Counted from the first letter of the stretch, positions 25,001 to 33,111 are shown. The stretch: 41,467 nt of DNA from an uncultured Oscillibacter sp. (GCA_945868085.1 CAMBKF010000016.1:1-41467), one strand, 5' to 3'. A program made the numbers and translations. Notes: generated by a model from the sequence alone, not told the origin.

Positions 25001-25131
25001 TGTCATTGCGAGACCAGTCCGCAGACTGGTCGTGGCAATCCGTTCCTTATGTGCAGGGATTTCTCTTTTAGCAGGATTCATACTCATAAAAAGTTACGGA
25101 TTCCCACGTCGCTTCGCTCCTCGGAATGACA
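25001..25131. repeat. MITE-like palindromic repeat (TGTCATTGCGAG family)
   Basis: Terminal inverted repeats TGTCATTGCGAG (25001-25012) and CCTCGGAATGACA at the right end. A second inner inverted pair is GTGGCAATCCGT / ACGGATTCCCAC. The left half holds the hairpin CCAGTC-CGCA-GACTGG. Noncoding. A half copy with a covarying hairpin lies at 33611-33652. It fills the gap of about 380 bp between the threonine ammonia-lyase and khpA genes together with the lyase promoter and a terminator. Confidence 0.85.
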
Positions 25132-25155
25132 AGGATGGATTTTTCCGGAAATAAT

Positions 25156-25190
25156 AAAAAGGCCCCGGAAATCCTTCCGGGGCCCTTTTT
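25156..25190 (-). terminator. intrinsic terminator after khpA
   Basis: AAAAAGGCCCCGGAA pairs with TTCCGGGGCCCTTTTT around ATCC. It lies directly after the khpA stop, partly abutting it, with T tracts in both directions. Confidence 0.9.
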
Positions 25191-25191
25191 A

Positions 25192-25422
25192 TCAATCAAC
25201 GATATCGACCGAAACCTTCACGCCGGTGCGCTGGGCATAAGACCGCACGACTGTGCGGATCTCCTTGGCGATACGGCCCTGGCGGCCGATCACCTTTCCC
25301 ATATCCTCGGGTGCCACACGCAGCTCCAGCGTCAGATCATCCGCCTCGCCGACCTCCGTCACGGTAACTTGCTCCGGATGGTCCACCAGGCTCCTGGCGA
25401 TATAGAGCAGCAATTCCTTCAT
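25192..25422 (-). CDS. khpA: KH-domain RNA-binding protein
   Basis: 76 residues, a lone KH domain with the GxxG loop as IGRQGR in GKVIGRQGRIAKEI. KhpA works with KhpB as an RNA chaperone pair influencing cell division and wall synthesis in Firmicutes. It follows rpsP by 15 bp, the standard order. Ends against the operon terminator. Confidence 0.95.
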   Translation of the reverse strand: MKELLLYIARSLVDHPEQVTVTEVGEADDLTLELRVAPEDMGKVIGRQGRIAKEIRTVVRSYAQRTGVKVSVDIVD

Positions 25423-25437
25423 GGCCGTACCCTCGAA

Positions 25438-25677
25438 TTAAAGGACGTCGACCTTCTTCAGCAGGGCGCGAACGGTGTCGGTGGGCTGTGCGCCGGTCTT
25501 GATCCACTCACGGGCGCGGTCAGCGTCGATGCTGATCTCAGCGGGGGACACGCAGGGATTGTAAGTGCCGATCTCCTCGATGAAGCGGCCGTCACGGGGA
25601 TAGCGGGAATCGGCCACCACGACGCGGTAGTAAGGAGCCTTCTTGGCGCCCATTCTTCTCAGTCTGATCTTAACCAT
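25438..25677 (-). CDS. rpsP: 30S ribosomal protein S16
   Basis: 79 residues, typical bacterial S16: [20 protein letters not shown], then [19 protein letters not shown] and [20 protein letters not shown]. The start is fixed by alignment with the family and by GGAGG 9 bases before the ATG. In most Firmicutes rpsP directly follows ffh; here a structured repeat of about 180 bp (25745-25925) lies between the two genes, and rimM-trmD, which usually follow khpA, are upstream of ylxM instead. Confidence 0.98.
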   Translation of the reverse strand: MVKIRLRRMGAKKAPYYRVVVADSRYPRDGRFIEEIGTYNPCVSPAEISIDADRAREWIKTGAQPTDTVRALLKKVDVL

Positions 25678-25744
25678 GGTTATTTTCCTCCAAATATAAA
25701 ATAAATTTTTTATGGATAAATGCAGTCGCACTTATTTCTGTAAC

Positions 25745-25925
25745 TGGCGAAAAAACTTCGTTTTTTCTGCCAAAAGGCTTGCAGCCTGCTGCGCGCATAA
25801 TTTTGAGCCACAGGCTCAAAATTCCACACTGGCAGTCTGAGAGGTATTTTTCCCCACGCGCATGTCGCGGTGAAAAATGATTTTAATTTTTCGCGTCTGC
25901 GGACGCGAACTCTGCGAGGCTTTTT
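25745..25925. repeat. structured intergenic repeat, copy B
   Basis: Same architecture as 19508-19690: TGGCGAAAAAAC / GTTTTTTCTGCCA; outer helix AAAAGGCTTGCAG with CTCTGCGAGGCTTTTT; inner AATTTTGAGCC / GGCTCAAAATT; a central stem around CGCGCATGTCGCG; and CGCGTC-TGCG-GACGCG. Stem bases differ from copy A on both sides while loops and linkers are kept. It lies between ffh and rpsP and is transcribed within that operon if ffh and rpsP are cotranscribed; its right end reaches to within 5 bases of the ffh stop. Confidence 0.88.
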
Positions 25926-25929
25926 AAAC

Positions 25930-27318
25930 TTACTTGAGTCTCTTTTTCCGGCCGAAGCTGCGCATGCTGCCGCCGCCGAAGCCGCCGCCCATGCCGCCCA
26001 TCAGGCTGCCCATGCCGCGCATTTTGCCCTTGGTCATGGCCTTGGTCATCTGCTGCATGGCCTCGAAGGCCTTTAGCAGGCGGTTCACGTCCACCACTTC
26101 CAGTCCGCAGCCGGCGGCGATGCGCCGCTTGCGGGAGGCATTGAGGATCTGGGGATTTTCCCGCTCCTTCACCGTCATGGACTGGATGATGGCCTTGCTG
26201 TGGGCCATCTGCTTTTCGTCGATCTGGCTGGCATCAAAGTTCTTGCCCAGGCCGCCGGGGAGCATGGAGGCGATCTGGCTTAGGTCGCCCATTTTCTGCA
26301 GCTGCTCCAGCTGGTCCAGGTAATCCGAAAGGGTCAGGCGGTTTTTCCGCAGCTTCTCCTCCAGCTTTTTGGCCTGTTTTTCATCGTACTGCTGCTCGGC
26401 CTTCTCGATGAAGGTGAGCATATCGCCCATGCCCAAAATGCGGGAGGCCATACGCTCCGGGTGGAACAGCTCGATCATGTCCAGCTTTTCGCCGGTGCCC
26501 ACGAATTTGATGGGCTTGCCTGTGGCCGCCCGGATGGACAGAGCCGCGCCGCCTCTTGCGTCGCCGTCCAGCTTTGTCAGCAGCACCCCGTCGATACCCA
26601 GCGCCTCGTCAAAGGCGGTGGCGGCGTTGACGGCGTCCTGGCCGGTCATGGCGTCCACCACCAGGAGAATTTCATGGGGGTGGATGTTTTCCTTGATATT
26701 CTTCAGCTCGTTCATGAGCTGCTCGTCGATATGCAGGCGGCCGGCGGTATCCAGGAACACCAGGTCGTTTCCGTGGTCGGCGGCGTATTTCAGCGCCTCC
26801 CGGGCGATATTCACCGGGTCGCCCTGGCCCATCTCAAAAACGGGAATATCCAGCTGCTGGCCCACCACCTGCAGCTGCTTGATGGCGGCGGGGCGGTACA
26901 CATCGCAGGCCACCAGCAGCGGCCGCTTGCCGTACTGACGGCGCATGAGGCCCGCGAGCTTGGCGCAGTTGGTGGTTTTACCGGCACCCTGGAGGCCCAC
27001 CATCATTACCACCGTGGGTCCCTTGGACGCGGTAGCGATGCGGGCGTTGCTGCCGCCCATGAGCTCCGTGAGCTCCTGGTTGACGATCTTTATGATCTGT
27101 TGGGCGGGGGTCAGGCTGTCCAGCACATCGCTGCCCACGCAGCGGTCGGTGACCTTGGCAATAAAGTCCTTGACCACCTTGTAGCTGACGTCCGCCTCCA
27201 GCAAGGCCAGGCGCACCTCCCGCAGGCCGGCCTTGACGTCACTCTCCGTGAGCCGGCCCTTGCCCCGCAGGCGCTTAAAGGTTTCATTCAGTTTTTCGCT
27301 CAGTCCCTCAAAGGCCAT
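25930..27318 (-). CDS. ffh: signal recognition particle protein Ffh
   Basis: 462 residues, full length. N domain, then the GTPase G domain (P-loop GLQGAGKTTNCAKLAG, DTAGR, TKLDGDARGG), then the methionine-rich M domain binding signal peptides and SRP RNA (IASMLPGG, KRRIAAGCG) and a Gly/Met-rich tail ending GRKKRLK. It targets membrane proteins to the translocon with FtsY. The ylxM gene ends 4 bp before its start, the usual pairing. The SRP RNA gene is not in the window. Confidence 0.98.
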   Translation of the reverse strand: MAFEGLSEKLNETFKRLRGKGRLTESDVKAGLREVRLALLEADVSYKVVKDFIAKVTDRCVGSDVLDSLTPAQQIIKIVNQELTELMGGSNARIATASKGPTVVMMVGLQGAGKTTNCAKLAGLMRRQYGKRPLLVACDVYRPAAIKQLQVVGQQLDIPVFEMGQGDPVNIAREALKYAADHGNDLVFLDTAGRLHIDEQLMNELKNIKENIHPHEILLVVDAMTGQDAVNAATAFDEALGIDGVLLTKLDGDARGGAALSIRAATGKPIKFVGTGEKLDMIELFHPERMASRILGMGDMLTFIEKAEQQYDEKQAKKLEEKLRKNRLTLSDYLDQLEQLQKMGDLSQIASMLPGGLGKNFDASQIDEKQMAHSKAIIQSMTVKERENPQILNASRKRRIAAGCGLEVVDVNRLLKAFEAMQQMTKAMTKGKMRGMGSLMGGMGGGFGGGSMRSFGRKKRLK

Positions 27319-27322
27319 AGTT

Positions 27323-27688
27323 TTACTCCTTCAGTGCGGCGGCGCAGGTGCGGATCTCCCCCGCCAGGCGCTCCAGCTCCGGGTTTTCATACTGGCGGTA
27401 GTTGAGCTTCTGGATCTCCTCCGCCGCGGATTCAATGGCGTCGATCTTCTCCCGCAGGCGCATGAAGCGCTTGAGCAGGCCGGTTTTATCCTCCAGCTCC
27501 TCCATGGCGGTCTCCGCCCGGACGATGGCGTCCCGGACGCCCTGGCGGCTGATATCGTAGTTCTCCGCGATCTCCGCCAGGCTCAGATCTTCGTTATAGT
27601 ACAGGTCAAAGAATTCTCTCTGCCGCTGAGTCAGGATCTCGCCGTAAAAATCAAGCAGCATGGTCATGCGGTAGGTCTGGTTTTTCAC
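27323..27688 (-). CDS. ylxM: YlxM-family helix-turn-helix protein, SRP-associated
   Basis: 121 residues. Sigma-factor-region-4-like helix-turn-helix (LTQRQREFFDLYYNEDLSLA, then ISRQGVRDAI) followed by a coiled-coil-like C-terminus. YlxM of Gram-positive bacteria modulates SRP function and always sits directly before ffh, as here. The start follows GGAGGG. Its promoter is at 27735-27763. Confidence 0.93.
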   Translation of the reverse strand: MKNQTYRMTMLLDFYGEILTQRQREFFDLYYNEDLSLAEIAENYDISRQGVRDAIVRAETAMEELEDKTGLLKRFMRLREKIDAIESAAEEIQKLNYRQYENPELERLAGEIRTCAAALKE

Positions 27689-27703
27689 GGGTCGCCCTCC
27701 TTC

Positions 27704-27763
27704 TGTAAAGTAAATCAGCTTTACAACATTGCTAATGATACCCTATTTCTCCGGAAAAGTCAA
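27704..27763 (-). promoter_or_regulatory. promoter and leader inverted repeat of ylxM-ffh
   Basis: Minus-strand TTGACT (27763-27758), 17-base spacer, TATCAT (27740-27735). Just after the expected start lies the inverted repeat TGTAAAG-N8-CTTTACA (27704-27725), which could be an operator or a 5'-end hairpin. Confidence 0.7.
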
Positions 27764-27832
27764 GGGAAATTTGGGGATGGGCGAGATTTTTTCGTGGGGA
27801 CAGAGGTAGCCGCAAAAGGCCCGGGGGCATAT

Positions 27833-27868
27833 AAACGGCAGAGATGCTCCATCGCATCTCTGCCGTTT
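27833..27868. terminator. intrinsic terminator of rimM-trmD
   Basis: A perfect 15-bp stem AAACGGCAGAGATGC / GCATCTCTGCCGTTT with a six-base loop, 10 bases past the trmD stop. The T tract is short in both directions. Confidence 0.8.
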
Positions 27869-27877
27869 CTTTAAATA

Positions 27878-28648
27878 TTATTCCGATTCCTGTTCGGCGG
27901 CAAATTCGTCCTTGGCCTGCTGGAGGACCTTTTTGTCGTGCTTGGTCTTGACGGCGCTCTCATCGAACCGGGCCCACAGGTCCGGCCGCCGGGCCATGGT
28001 GCGCTTATAGCTCTCTTTTCTCCGCCAGTCGTCCACGCCGCCGTGGTTGCCGCTGAGGAGGATGGCGGGCACCTTGCGCCCGTGCCACTCCTCGGGCCGG
28101 GAATACTGGGGGTACTCCAAAAGTCCGTTCCAGTGGCTCTCATCGGTGTAGCAGCTCTCCTCGGGCAGCACGCCCTCCTCCATGCGGAACAGGCAGTCCG
28201 CCACGGCCATGGCCGGGATCTCCCCGCCGGTGAGGACAAAGTCGCCCATGCTCAGCTCCTCGTCCACGCACTCGTCGATGAACCGCTGGTCCACTCCCTC
28301 GTAGTGGCCGCAGACCAGGATGATGTTCTCGTGGGCGGCCTTCAGCTCCTTGGCCACCTCCTGGGTAAAGGTCCGGCCGCAGGGGGACATATAGATCGTA
28401 TGGGGCCGCTGCCCTATCTCCCCGCAGATATGCTCCCAGCAGCGGTACAGCGGGTCCGCCTGCATCACCGCCCCCCGGCCGCCGCCGTAGGGGTAGTCGT
28501 CCACCTGCATCTGCTTGTTGGTGGTGTATTCCCGGATCTGATGGGTATAGAGCCGGATATAGCCCCGGTCCCGGGCCCGGCCGATGATGGACTGGCCCAT
28601 CATGGCCTCGATGGCATCGGGAAACAGGGTCATGATATCAATTCTCAT
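27878..28648 (-). CDS. trmD: tRNA (guanine-37-N1)-methyltransferase
   Basis: 256 residues. A SPOUT-class trefoil-knot methyltransferase placing m1G37 on tRNA to prevent frameshifting. Motifs: RIDIMTLFPDAIEAMM at the N-terminus, YGGGRGAVMQADPLY, IYMSPCGRTFTQEVA, LVCGHYEGVDQRFIDE, and the knot loop DFVLTGGEIPAMAVAD. The rimM gene overlaps its start by 11 bp. The usual downstream rplS is absent here; a terminator follows. Confidence 0.98.
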   Translation of the reverse strand: MRIDIMTLFPDAIEAMMGQSIIGRARDRGYIRLYTHQIREYTTNKQMQVDDYPYGGGRGAVMQADPLYRCWEHICGEIGQRPHTIYMSPCGRTFTQEVAKELKAAHENIILVCGHYEGVDQRFIDECVDEELSMGDFVLTGGEIPAMAVADCLFRMEEGVLPEESCYTDESHWNGLLEYPQYSRPEEWHGRKVPAILLSGNHGGVDDWRRKESYKRTMARRPDLWARFDESAVKTKHDKKVLQQAKDEFAAEQESE

Positions 28649-29144
28649 CGGTGGCCAGTCCTTTCATCATGTGGATGCGCATAACGCCGCCGTCCGGGTC
28701 CACGGAGGCGATGAACACCCCCGGCACCGCGGGGATGAGATACTCCCGGCTGCCCCGGACCTCGTAGACCTTGTGGGCGGGATAGTGCAGCACTCGGTGG
28801 ATCCTGCCCAGCTCCGCCCCGGTGGCATCGTCCAGGACCGTGAGGCCCTCCAGCTCGGTGTCGAAATACTCCCCGTCCGGAAGGCGCGCGTCGGCCCGGC
28901 GGATGGAGACCTCCCGGCCCTTCAGGGCCAGGGCGGCGTCCATGTCCTCCACCCCCGGCAGAGTCAGCAGCAGCGTGGACTTATGGACCCGGCGGCTTTT
29001 CACCCGCACGGGCTCCCCGTTGATATAGAGCGTGTCAAATTCCGCCACAAACTCCGGAGCAAATCCCTCCGGATTCAGCTTGACCTCGCCTTTGATGCCG
29101 TGGGCGTTGACGATATGGCCCACGGGAATATATGCAGGACGCAC
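28638..29144 (-). CDS. rimM: ribosome maturation factor RimM
   Basis: 168 residues from GTG 29144, chosen because GAGGAGG lies 7 bases upstream. Two beta-barrel domains: RimM proper (VGHIVNAHGIKGEVKL) and a PRC-like barrel (YFDTELEGLTVL, KVYEVRGSREYLIPAVPGVF). It binds S19 and helps mature the 30S head. Overlaps trmD by 11 bp, a common coupling. A promoter lies 35 bases upstream. Confidence 0.95.
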   Translation of the reverse strand: MRPAYIPVGHIVNAHGIKGEVKLNPEGFAPEFVAEFDTLYINGEPVRVKSRRVHKSTLLLTLPGVEDMDAALALKGREVSIRRADARLPDGEYFDTELEGLTVLDDATGAELGRIHRVLHYPAHKVYEVRGSREYLIPAVPGVFIASVDPDGGVMRIHMMKGLATDEN

Positions 29145-29177
29145 AGCGCTCCCTCCTCGCTTCAGAATACCGATCCC

Positions 29178-29206
29178 ATTATACCGAAACTTTCCCCCTG
29201 AGGCAA
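29178..29206 (-). promoter_or_regulatory. promoter of rimM-trmD
   Basis: Minus-strand TTGCCT (29206-29201), 17-base spacer, perfect TATAAT (29183-29178). Confidence 0.75.
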
Positions 29207-29325
29207 CACCGAATCCGTGACTTTTTTCGCCATGGAATCGGTAACAATTTTGTTTCCGTTTCGTTTTCGATCCTTCCATTTTTCCCCTGGCAAAGGCGCA
29301 TAAACCCGCCTCTTTCCGGAAAAAC

Positions 29326-29354
29326 TTGACACATCGCCAAAAAAGTGCTATACT
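29326..29354 (+). promoter_or_regulatory. promoter of the G5/3D wall protein
   Basis: Perfect TTGACA (29326-29331), 17-base spacer, TATACT (29349-29354). The leader is about 140 bases, unusually long, and contains a hairpin (29402-29435, AAGCATC / GATGCTT with inner CCTT / AAGG) but no T tract, so it is not a terminator. Confidence 0.88.
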
Positions 29355-29504
29355 CCTGTCAAATTTAATTTTGTTACAAGTGTTACATTTTGATTACAAA
29401 CAAGCATCATTCCTTTAACTTTTCAAGGGATGCTTCCTAATAAAAACTACCGAAAGGAGCCTCCGGCCCGGCCCGAAAAACCGGCGCAGCGGAGGGAACA
29501 CTGT

Positions 29505-30641
29505 ATGATCCAAACGATTCTGACCCACCTGGGGACTCTGCGGGACGGGCCGCTCAAGCGCCGCCGCCTGCTCACTGTCCTGGCCCCGCTGACGCTGCTG
29601 GGCCTGGTGATCTGCATCTGCATGGGTCCCGCTCCGGTAGACGAGGATGTGTACCTGCTTATCGACGATCAGGAGACCTACACCGTCACCGCAGATTCTG
29701 ACCTGGACTACCAAAGCGACGCACTCTACACCGGCTCCAATAACGCCGGCGCCGCAGATGTACAGCTCATTCTGCCCAAGGGGCAGGAGGTGCAGCTCAC
29801 CGCCGTGGAGGAGGGGACCTCCGCCACCGTGAAAAACTCCGGAACCGAAGTAAAACTGCTGTCCGCCTCTTTAAGCGGCTCCGCAGAAGACGACACCGTG
29901 GACACCGGCGTCGTTACCACCCGCCACGAGACCGTGGCCAACCTGCTGCGCCGCAGCCATGTGAAGGTGGCAGACGATGAGATGGTGGTGGTGGACCTCA
30001 CCGCCGAGACCCCCAGCATCACCGTATGCCGCCAGTACACCCGCCTGCGGGACGTGCAGGTGCAGACAGACTTTGCCGAGGAGCGCATCGCCGATCCCCT
30101 GATGGCAAAGGGCACGGAGGAGATCATCACCCCCGGCGTGCCCGGCACCGTGACCCAGACCTATATGGACGTGTTCGTCAAGGGTAAGCTGGAGAGGACC
30201 GAGTTCGTCTCCACCACCGAGGACAATTCCGTCACCCAGGTGGTGGAATACGGCACCCTGGTGGATTCCGTGGCCGACGGCGACCAGCTGGTGGACATTC
30301 ACCGCAACGACGACGGCAGCGGGTATCTCACCTTCGCCTCCGGCGACACCATGGCCTTCTCCTCTCAGGTGACGTGCAACGCCAGCGCCTACGCCATTCA
30401 CGGCAGGACGGCTTCCGGCCGGCCCACCCAGTATGGCAACATCGCCGTGGACCCCTCCGTGTTCCCCTACGGCACGCGGTTCTATATCTACACGGATGAC
30501 GGCTATCTCACCTACGGTATGGCCACCGCCGCCGACTGCGGCACCAGCATCAAGGGCTACAAGCTGGACCTGTGGTTTGATGAATATAGCCAGGCCTGCG
30601 CCTTCGGCCGCCGCAACTGCACCGTGTTTGTGCTGAACTGA
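29505..30641 (+). CDS. G5 and 3D domain cell-wall protein (YabE/Rpf-like)
   Basis: 378 residues from ATG 29505 (GGAGGG 8 bases upstream). An N-terminal membrane anchor or uncleaved signal (about 22-42, LTVLAPLTLLGLVICICMG) is followed by a YabE-like region (about 50-200) and a G5 domain (about 200-270, ending PGVPGTVTQTYMDVFVKG then LERTEFVSTTED). A C-terminal 3D domain (about 290-378) carries the three-Asp signature in VDPSVFPYGTRFYIY, TAADCGTSIKGYKLDLWFDE and the final CTVFVLN. 3D domains occur in lytic transglycosylase-like and resuscitation-factor proteins that trim peptidoglycan. Strong promoter and long leader suggest vegetative expression. Followed by a strong terminator. Confidence 0.92.
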   Translation: MIQTILTHLGTLRDGPLKRRRLLTVLAPLTLLGLVICICMGPAPVDEDVYLLIDDQETYTVTADSDLDYQSDALYTGSNNAGAADVQLILPKGQEVQLTAVEEGTSATVKNSGTEVKLLSASLSGSAEDDTVDTGVVTTRHETVANLLRRSHVKVADDEMVVVDLTAETPSITVCRQYTRLRDVQVQTDFAEERIADPLMAKGTEEIITPGVPGTVTQTYMDVFVKGKLERTEFVSTTEDNSVTQVVEYGTLVDSVADGDQLVDIHRNDDGSGYLTFASGDTMAFSSQVTCNASAYAIHGRTASGRPTQYGNIAVDPSVFPYGTRFYIYTDDGYLTYGMATAADCGTSIKGYKLDLWFDEYSQACAFGRRNCTVFVLN

Positions 30642-30690
30642 AAAATGCCCCGAAAATCGGGGCAAGGCAAAAGAATATCGTATTTTTCCG

Positions 30691-30729
30691 GGAAACGGCA
30701 TGACTGTGGTCATGCCGTTTCCTGTTTTT
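30691..30729 (+). terminator. intrinsic terminator of the G5/3D gene
   Basis: GGAAACGGCATGAC / GTCATGCCGTTTCC with loop TGTG followed by TGTTTTT. A smaller hairpin (GCCCCGA / TCGGGGC, about 30648-30664) lies just after the stop. Confidence 0.88.
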
Positions 30730-30767
30730 GCCATCCATCTTCGCCGCTGCAGCTGCCGCAGAGCTTT

Positions 30768-31220
30768 TCAGTCCAAATAGACCTCATATTCGTTCGGGAT
30801 CAACTGAAAGCCAAAGCTGCGATACAGCTCCTCCCCCATCGGTGATGAGTTCAGCATGATCTTGCGGTACCCGTGTTGGCTCGCATAGGCGGCCGCACGG
30901 GACAAAAGCTCTTTCCCGATCCCCTGGCGGCGATACGCCGGGATGACATACATATTCATCAGTTTGGCAACTCTGCCGTTCGGCAGCTTCGTCGTCGGCG
31001 GCATCTCAAACAGCGTCAGCCCCACTGTTGCGATGATCTGTGTTTCGGTCTCGCAGATAAGTGCCACATGCTGGCCGCCGGCTATGTTCCGCCGGAAAAA
31101 ATCCAATGTTGCGGGGCGGAGCTCCTGCTCCCGGAACCCGGCATCGCGCTCCCGCCGCATCTGCATCCGCAGCCGGGTCAATTCCTCACAGTCCGAAACC
31201 GTTGCTATACGATAGTTCAT
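30768..31220 (-). CDS. GNAT-family N-acetyltransferase
   Basis: 150 residues with the GNAT fold: an N-terminal RIATVSDCEELTRLR, core strand MNMYVIPAYRRQGIGKELL with the acetyl-CoA loop RRQGIG (motif A), and C-terminal YRKIMLNSSPMGEELYRSFG then YEVYLD. The substrate is not evident; the length and final FGFQLI segment fit small-molecule or ribosomal-protein acetylases. It stands alone between opposite or spaced genes. Confidence 0.88.
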   Translation of the reverse strand: MNYRIATVSDCEELTRLRMQMRRERDAGFREQELRPATLDFFRRNIAGGQHVALICETETQIIATVGLTLFEMPPTTKLPNGRVAKLMNMYVIPAYRRQGIGKELLSRAAAYASQHGYRKIMLNSSPMGEELYRSFGFQLIPNEYEVYLD

Positions 31221-31316
31221 AGTATTCCTCCTGTCACAGCCGCCGCGGCCGGCTGAGCCGGCCCGCCGGGTATTTCGAATTTATATCCCGGGTCTTTTCG
31301 CATAAAAAGTGTACCC

Positions 31317-32243
31317 TTACGCCAGCTCCGCCCGGGCAAAGAACTGCCGGACCGCCTGGTCATAGGCGGCGCAGGTCCGGGCCTTGCGCACGGCTCGCAG
31401 CAGCTGCTCCGTGTCCCGGAAGCTCCCGGCCAAATAGTTCCACAGTTCCCGCATCCGGTGCAGCACCGGCACATCGCCGCTGTAGTCCCGGCGATAGGTA
31501 GCATAGAGGGCATCGTGGAATTCCTCCAGCTCCCGGACTGTGGCCCGCTCCCCGCCTCGGAGGCGGCGCAGCAGCGCGGGATCCGACACCAGGCCCCGGC
31601 CAAACATCAATGGCACGTCCGGGGCCGCCGCGGTGTCTGCGGGCGTCAGCAGGTCTCCGTTATAGCACAGGGGCAGGCGGGTATTTGCCTGGGCCCAGGT
31701 GAAGGCGTCCCGGTGGACGGCCCCCTTGTAAAACTCCGTGCGCACCCGGGGATGGACGATGAGCAGGGCGACGGGATAGGCACTCAGCAGCTCCAGCAGT
31801 GCGGGCCACTGGGCAGGATCGTCCCAGCCAATGCGGGTCTTGACGGAGATTTTCATGCCCGGGAGGGCATCGAATATGCCGTCCAGGAGCCGGCGCAGGA
31901 TGTCCTTTTCCCGCAGCAGACCCGCCCCCTTATTCTTCCCCGTTACCGTGCCGGAGGGACAGCCCAGGTTCAGATTCACCTCACCATAACCCCGTCTCTG
32001 GCATTCTCGGGCCGCCCAGACGAAGTATTCCGCCCGGTTGGTCAAAATCTGGGGCACCACAAAAAGGCCCTGGTTATGCGCTGGGTCGATCTCCTGCAGT
32101 TCCTTGGTCTGAAACTCGAAATTGGCGTTGGGTGAGAGAAAGGGCGTGTAGTAGCGGTCTGCACCGCCGAACAGCGCCGACTGCACCTGCCGCCAGCGCC
32201 AGCCGGTAAGGCCCTCCATGGGCGCGGCGTAATATTCCCGCAT
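31317..32243 (-). CDS. dus: tRNA-dihydrouridine synthase
   Basis: 308 residues. An FMN-dependent TIM barrel reducing uridine in tRNA. Marks: AAPMEGLT (residues 6-13), EVNLNLGCPSGTVTGKNKGA with catalytic Cys95, SVKTRIGW, LIVHPRVRTEFYKG, and CYNGDLLT then MFGRGLVSDPALL. It is shorter and more diverged than DusB; the small size and motif spacing resemble the DusC-like group found in Clostridia. Which tRNA position it modifies is not certain. A GGGAGGGGAG-rich stretch precedes the ATG. Confidence 0.93.
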   Translation of the reverse strand: MREYYAAPMEGLTGWRWRQVQSALFGGADRYYTPFLSPNANFEFQTKELQEIDPAHNQGLFVVPQILTNRAEYFVWAARECQRRGYGEVNLNLGCPSGTVTGKNKGAGLLREKDILRRLLDGIFDALPGMKISVKTRIGWDDPAQWPALLELLSAYPVALLIVHPRVRTEFYKGAVHRDAFTWAQANTRLPLCYNGDLLTPADTAAAPDVPLMFGRGLVSDPALLRRLRGGERATVRELEEFHDALYATYRRDYSGDVPVLHRMRELWNYLAGSFRDTEQLLRAVRKARTCAAYDQAVRQFFARAELA

Positions 32244-32287
32244 GGGCTCCCCTCCTTTGGGGCCATCTTACCATATTTACGCACGTC

Positions 32288-32316
32288 TTGCAATTCCCCG
32301 CCGGGTGTGGTAAAGT
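32288..32316 (+). promoter_or_regulatory. promoter of the 32342 gene
   Basis: TTGCAA (32288-32293), 17-base spacer, TAAAGT (32311-32316), about 26 bases before the ATG. Confidence 0.6.
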
Positions 32317-32341
32317 CAAGACTGGAAAGCGAGGCTGAATT

Positions 32342-33100
32342 ATGACACTGTTTGAATACTATCTGCAATATATGACCCGGATCTGCGAGGGGACCTTGGC
32401 CGCTCCCAAGGGCATCACACTGACCGAAAAGGACGAAATGCGCCGGGCGATGGAGCTGCAGCAGCAGATCAGCGCCATGGGCATCCCCGCCTTTGTGCGC
32501 TCCTGCGCCGCCGCGGCCGGGGATGAGATCCCCCAGGAGGCCTACGACAATTTCTCCATGGAGGATGTGCTCTCTGCGGCCCAGGCATTGGCCAGTCAGG
32601 CCCAGGAGGAGCAGCCGGAGGAGCCTGCACAAAAGGAGCCGGACCCGGACGCAGGCAAGCACGCCTTTGAGGTGTTTCTGGACTGCATCGCCCTGGATGA
32701 CGGCCTGGTGCAGTACCTCATTGAGGTGCTGAAAAAGAAGGACTGGCAGGAGTTTTACAAGCTGAGCCAGATCACCACCAAGCTGGACCTGGACCCCAAC
32801 GAGTTCCTCTACTGGCTGGGGAACAAGGAGCAGTTCGTCCCCCGGGAGGAGCAGGTCTGCGCCGCCATTATGGACGCGTGCCTGGACCGACTGGCGGAGG
32901 AAAAGCGGCTGGACGTGCTGGCGGCCCTGCTCTCGGGGGATCAGAAGACCTTTGAGCTGTTCCGCTGTGAGGCCCCGGAGCTGATGCACCTGCCGGAGGC
33001 CACCTTTGACTGGTTCTGCAAAAACTACCTGGACCGGGACTATCCCCTGCGGACCATCCTGCGGCTGAACGGAGTGGAGTTTCCGGAGAAGCTGGGGTAA
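32342..33100 (+). CDS. conserved hypothetical protein
   Basis: 252 residues, acidic and soluble, with no signal peptide or membrane segment. The N-terminal 90 residues are helical (TLFEYYLQYMTRICEG, EMRRAMELQQQISAMG), then an acidic low-complexity linker (QAQEEQPEEPAQKEPDPD, about residues 83-100), then a helical C-terminal domain (FEVFLDCIALDDGLVQYLIE, EFYKLSQITTKLDLDPNEFL). I do not recognise a family. Codon and GC usage match the neighbours. The ribosome site is weak (AGCGAGG). It has its own promoter and is followed by a GC hairpin repeat that may end transcription. Confidence 0.75.
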   Translation: MTLFEYYLQYMTRICEGTLAAPKGITLTEKDEMRRAMELQQQISAMGIPAFVRSCAAAAGDEIPQEAYDNFSMEDVLSAAQALASQAQEEQPEEPAQKEPDPDAGKHAFEVFLDCIALDDGLVQYLIEVLKKKDWQEFYKLSQITTKLDLDPNEFLYWLGNKEQFVPREEQVCAAIMDACLDRLAEEKRLDVLAALLSGDQKTFELFRCEAPELMHLPEATFDWFCKNYLDRDYPLRTILRLNGVEFPEKLG

Positions 33101-33111
33101 AAATTGCATCC

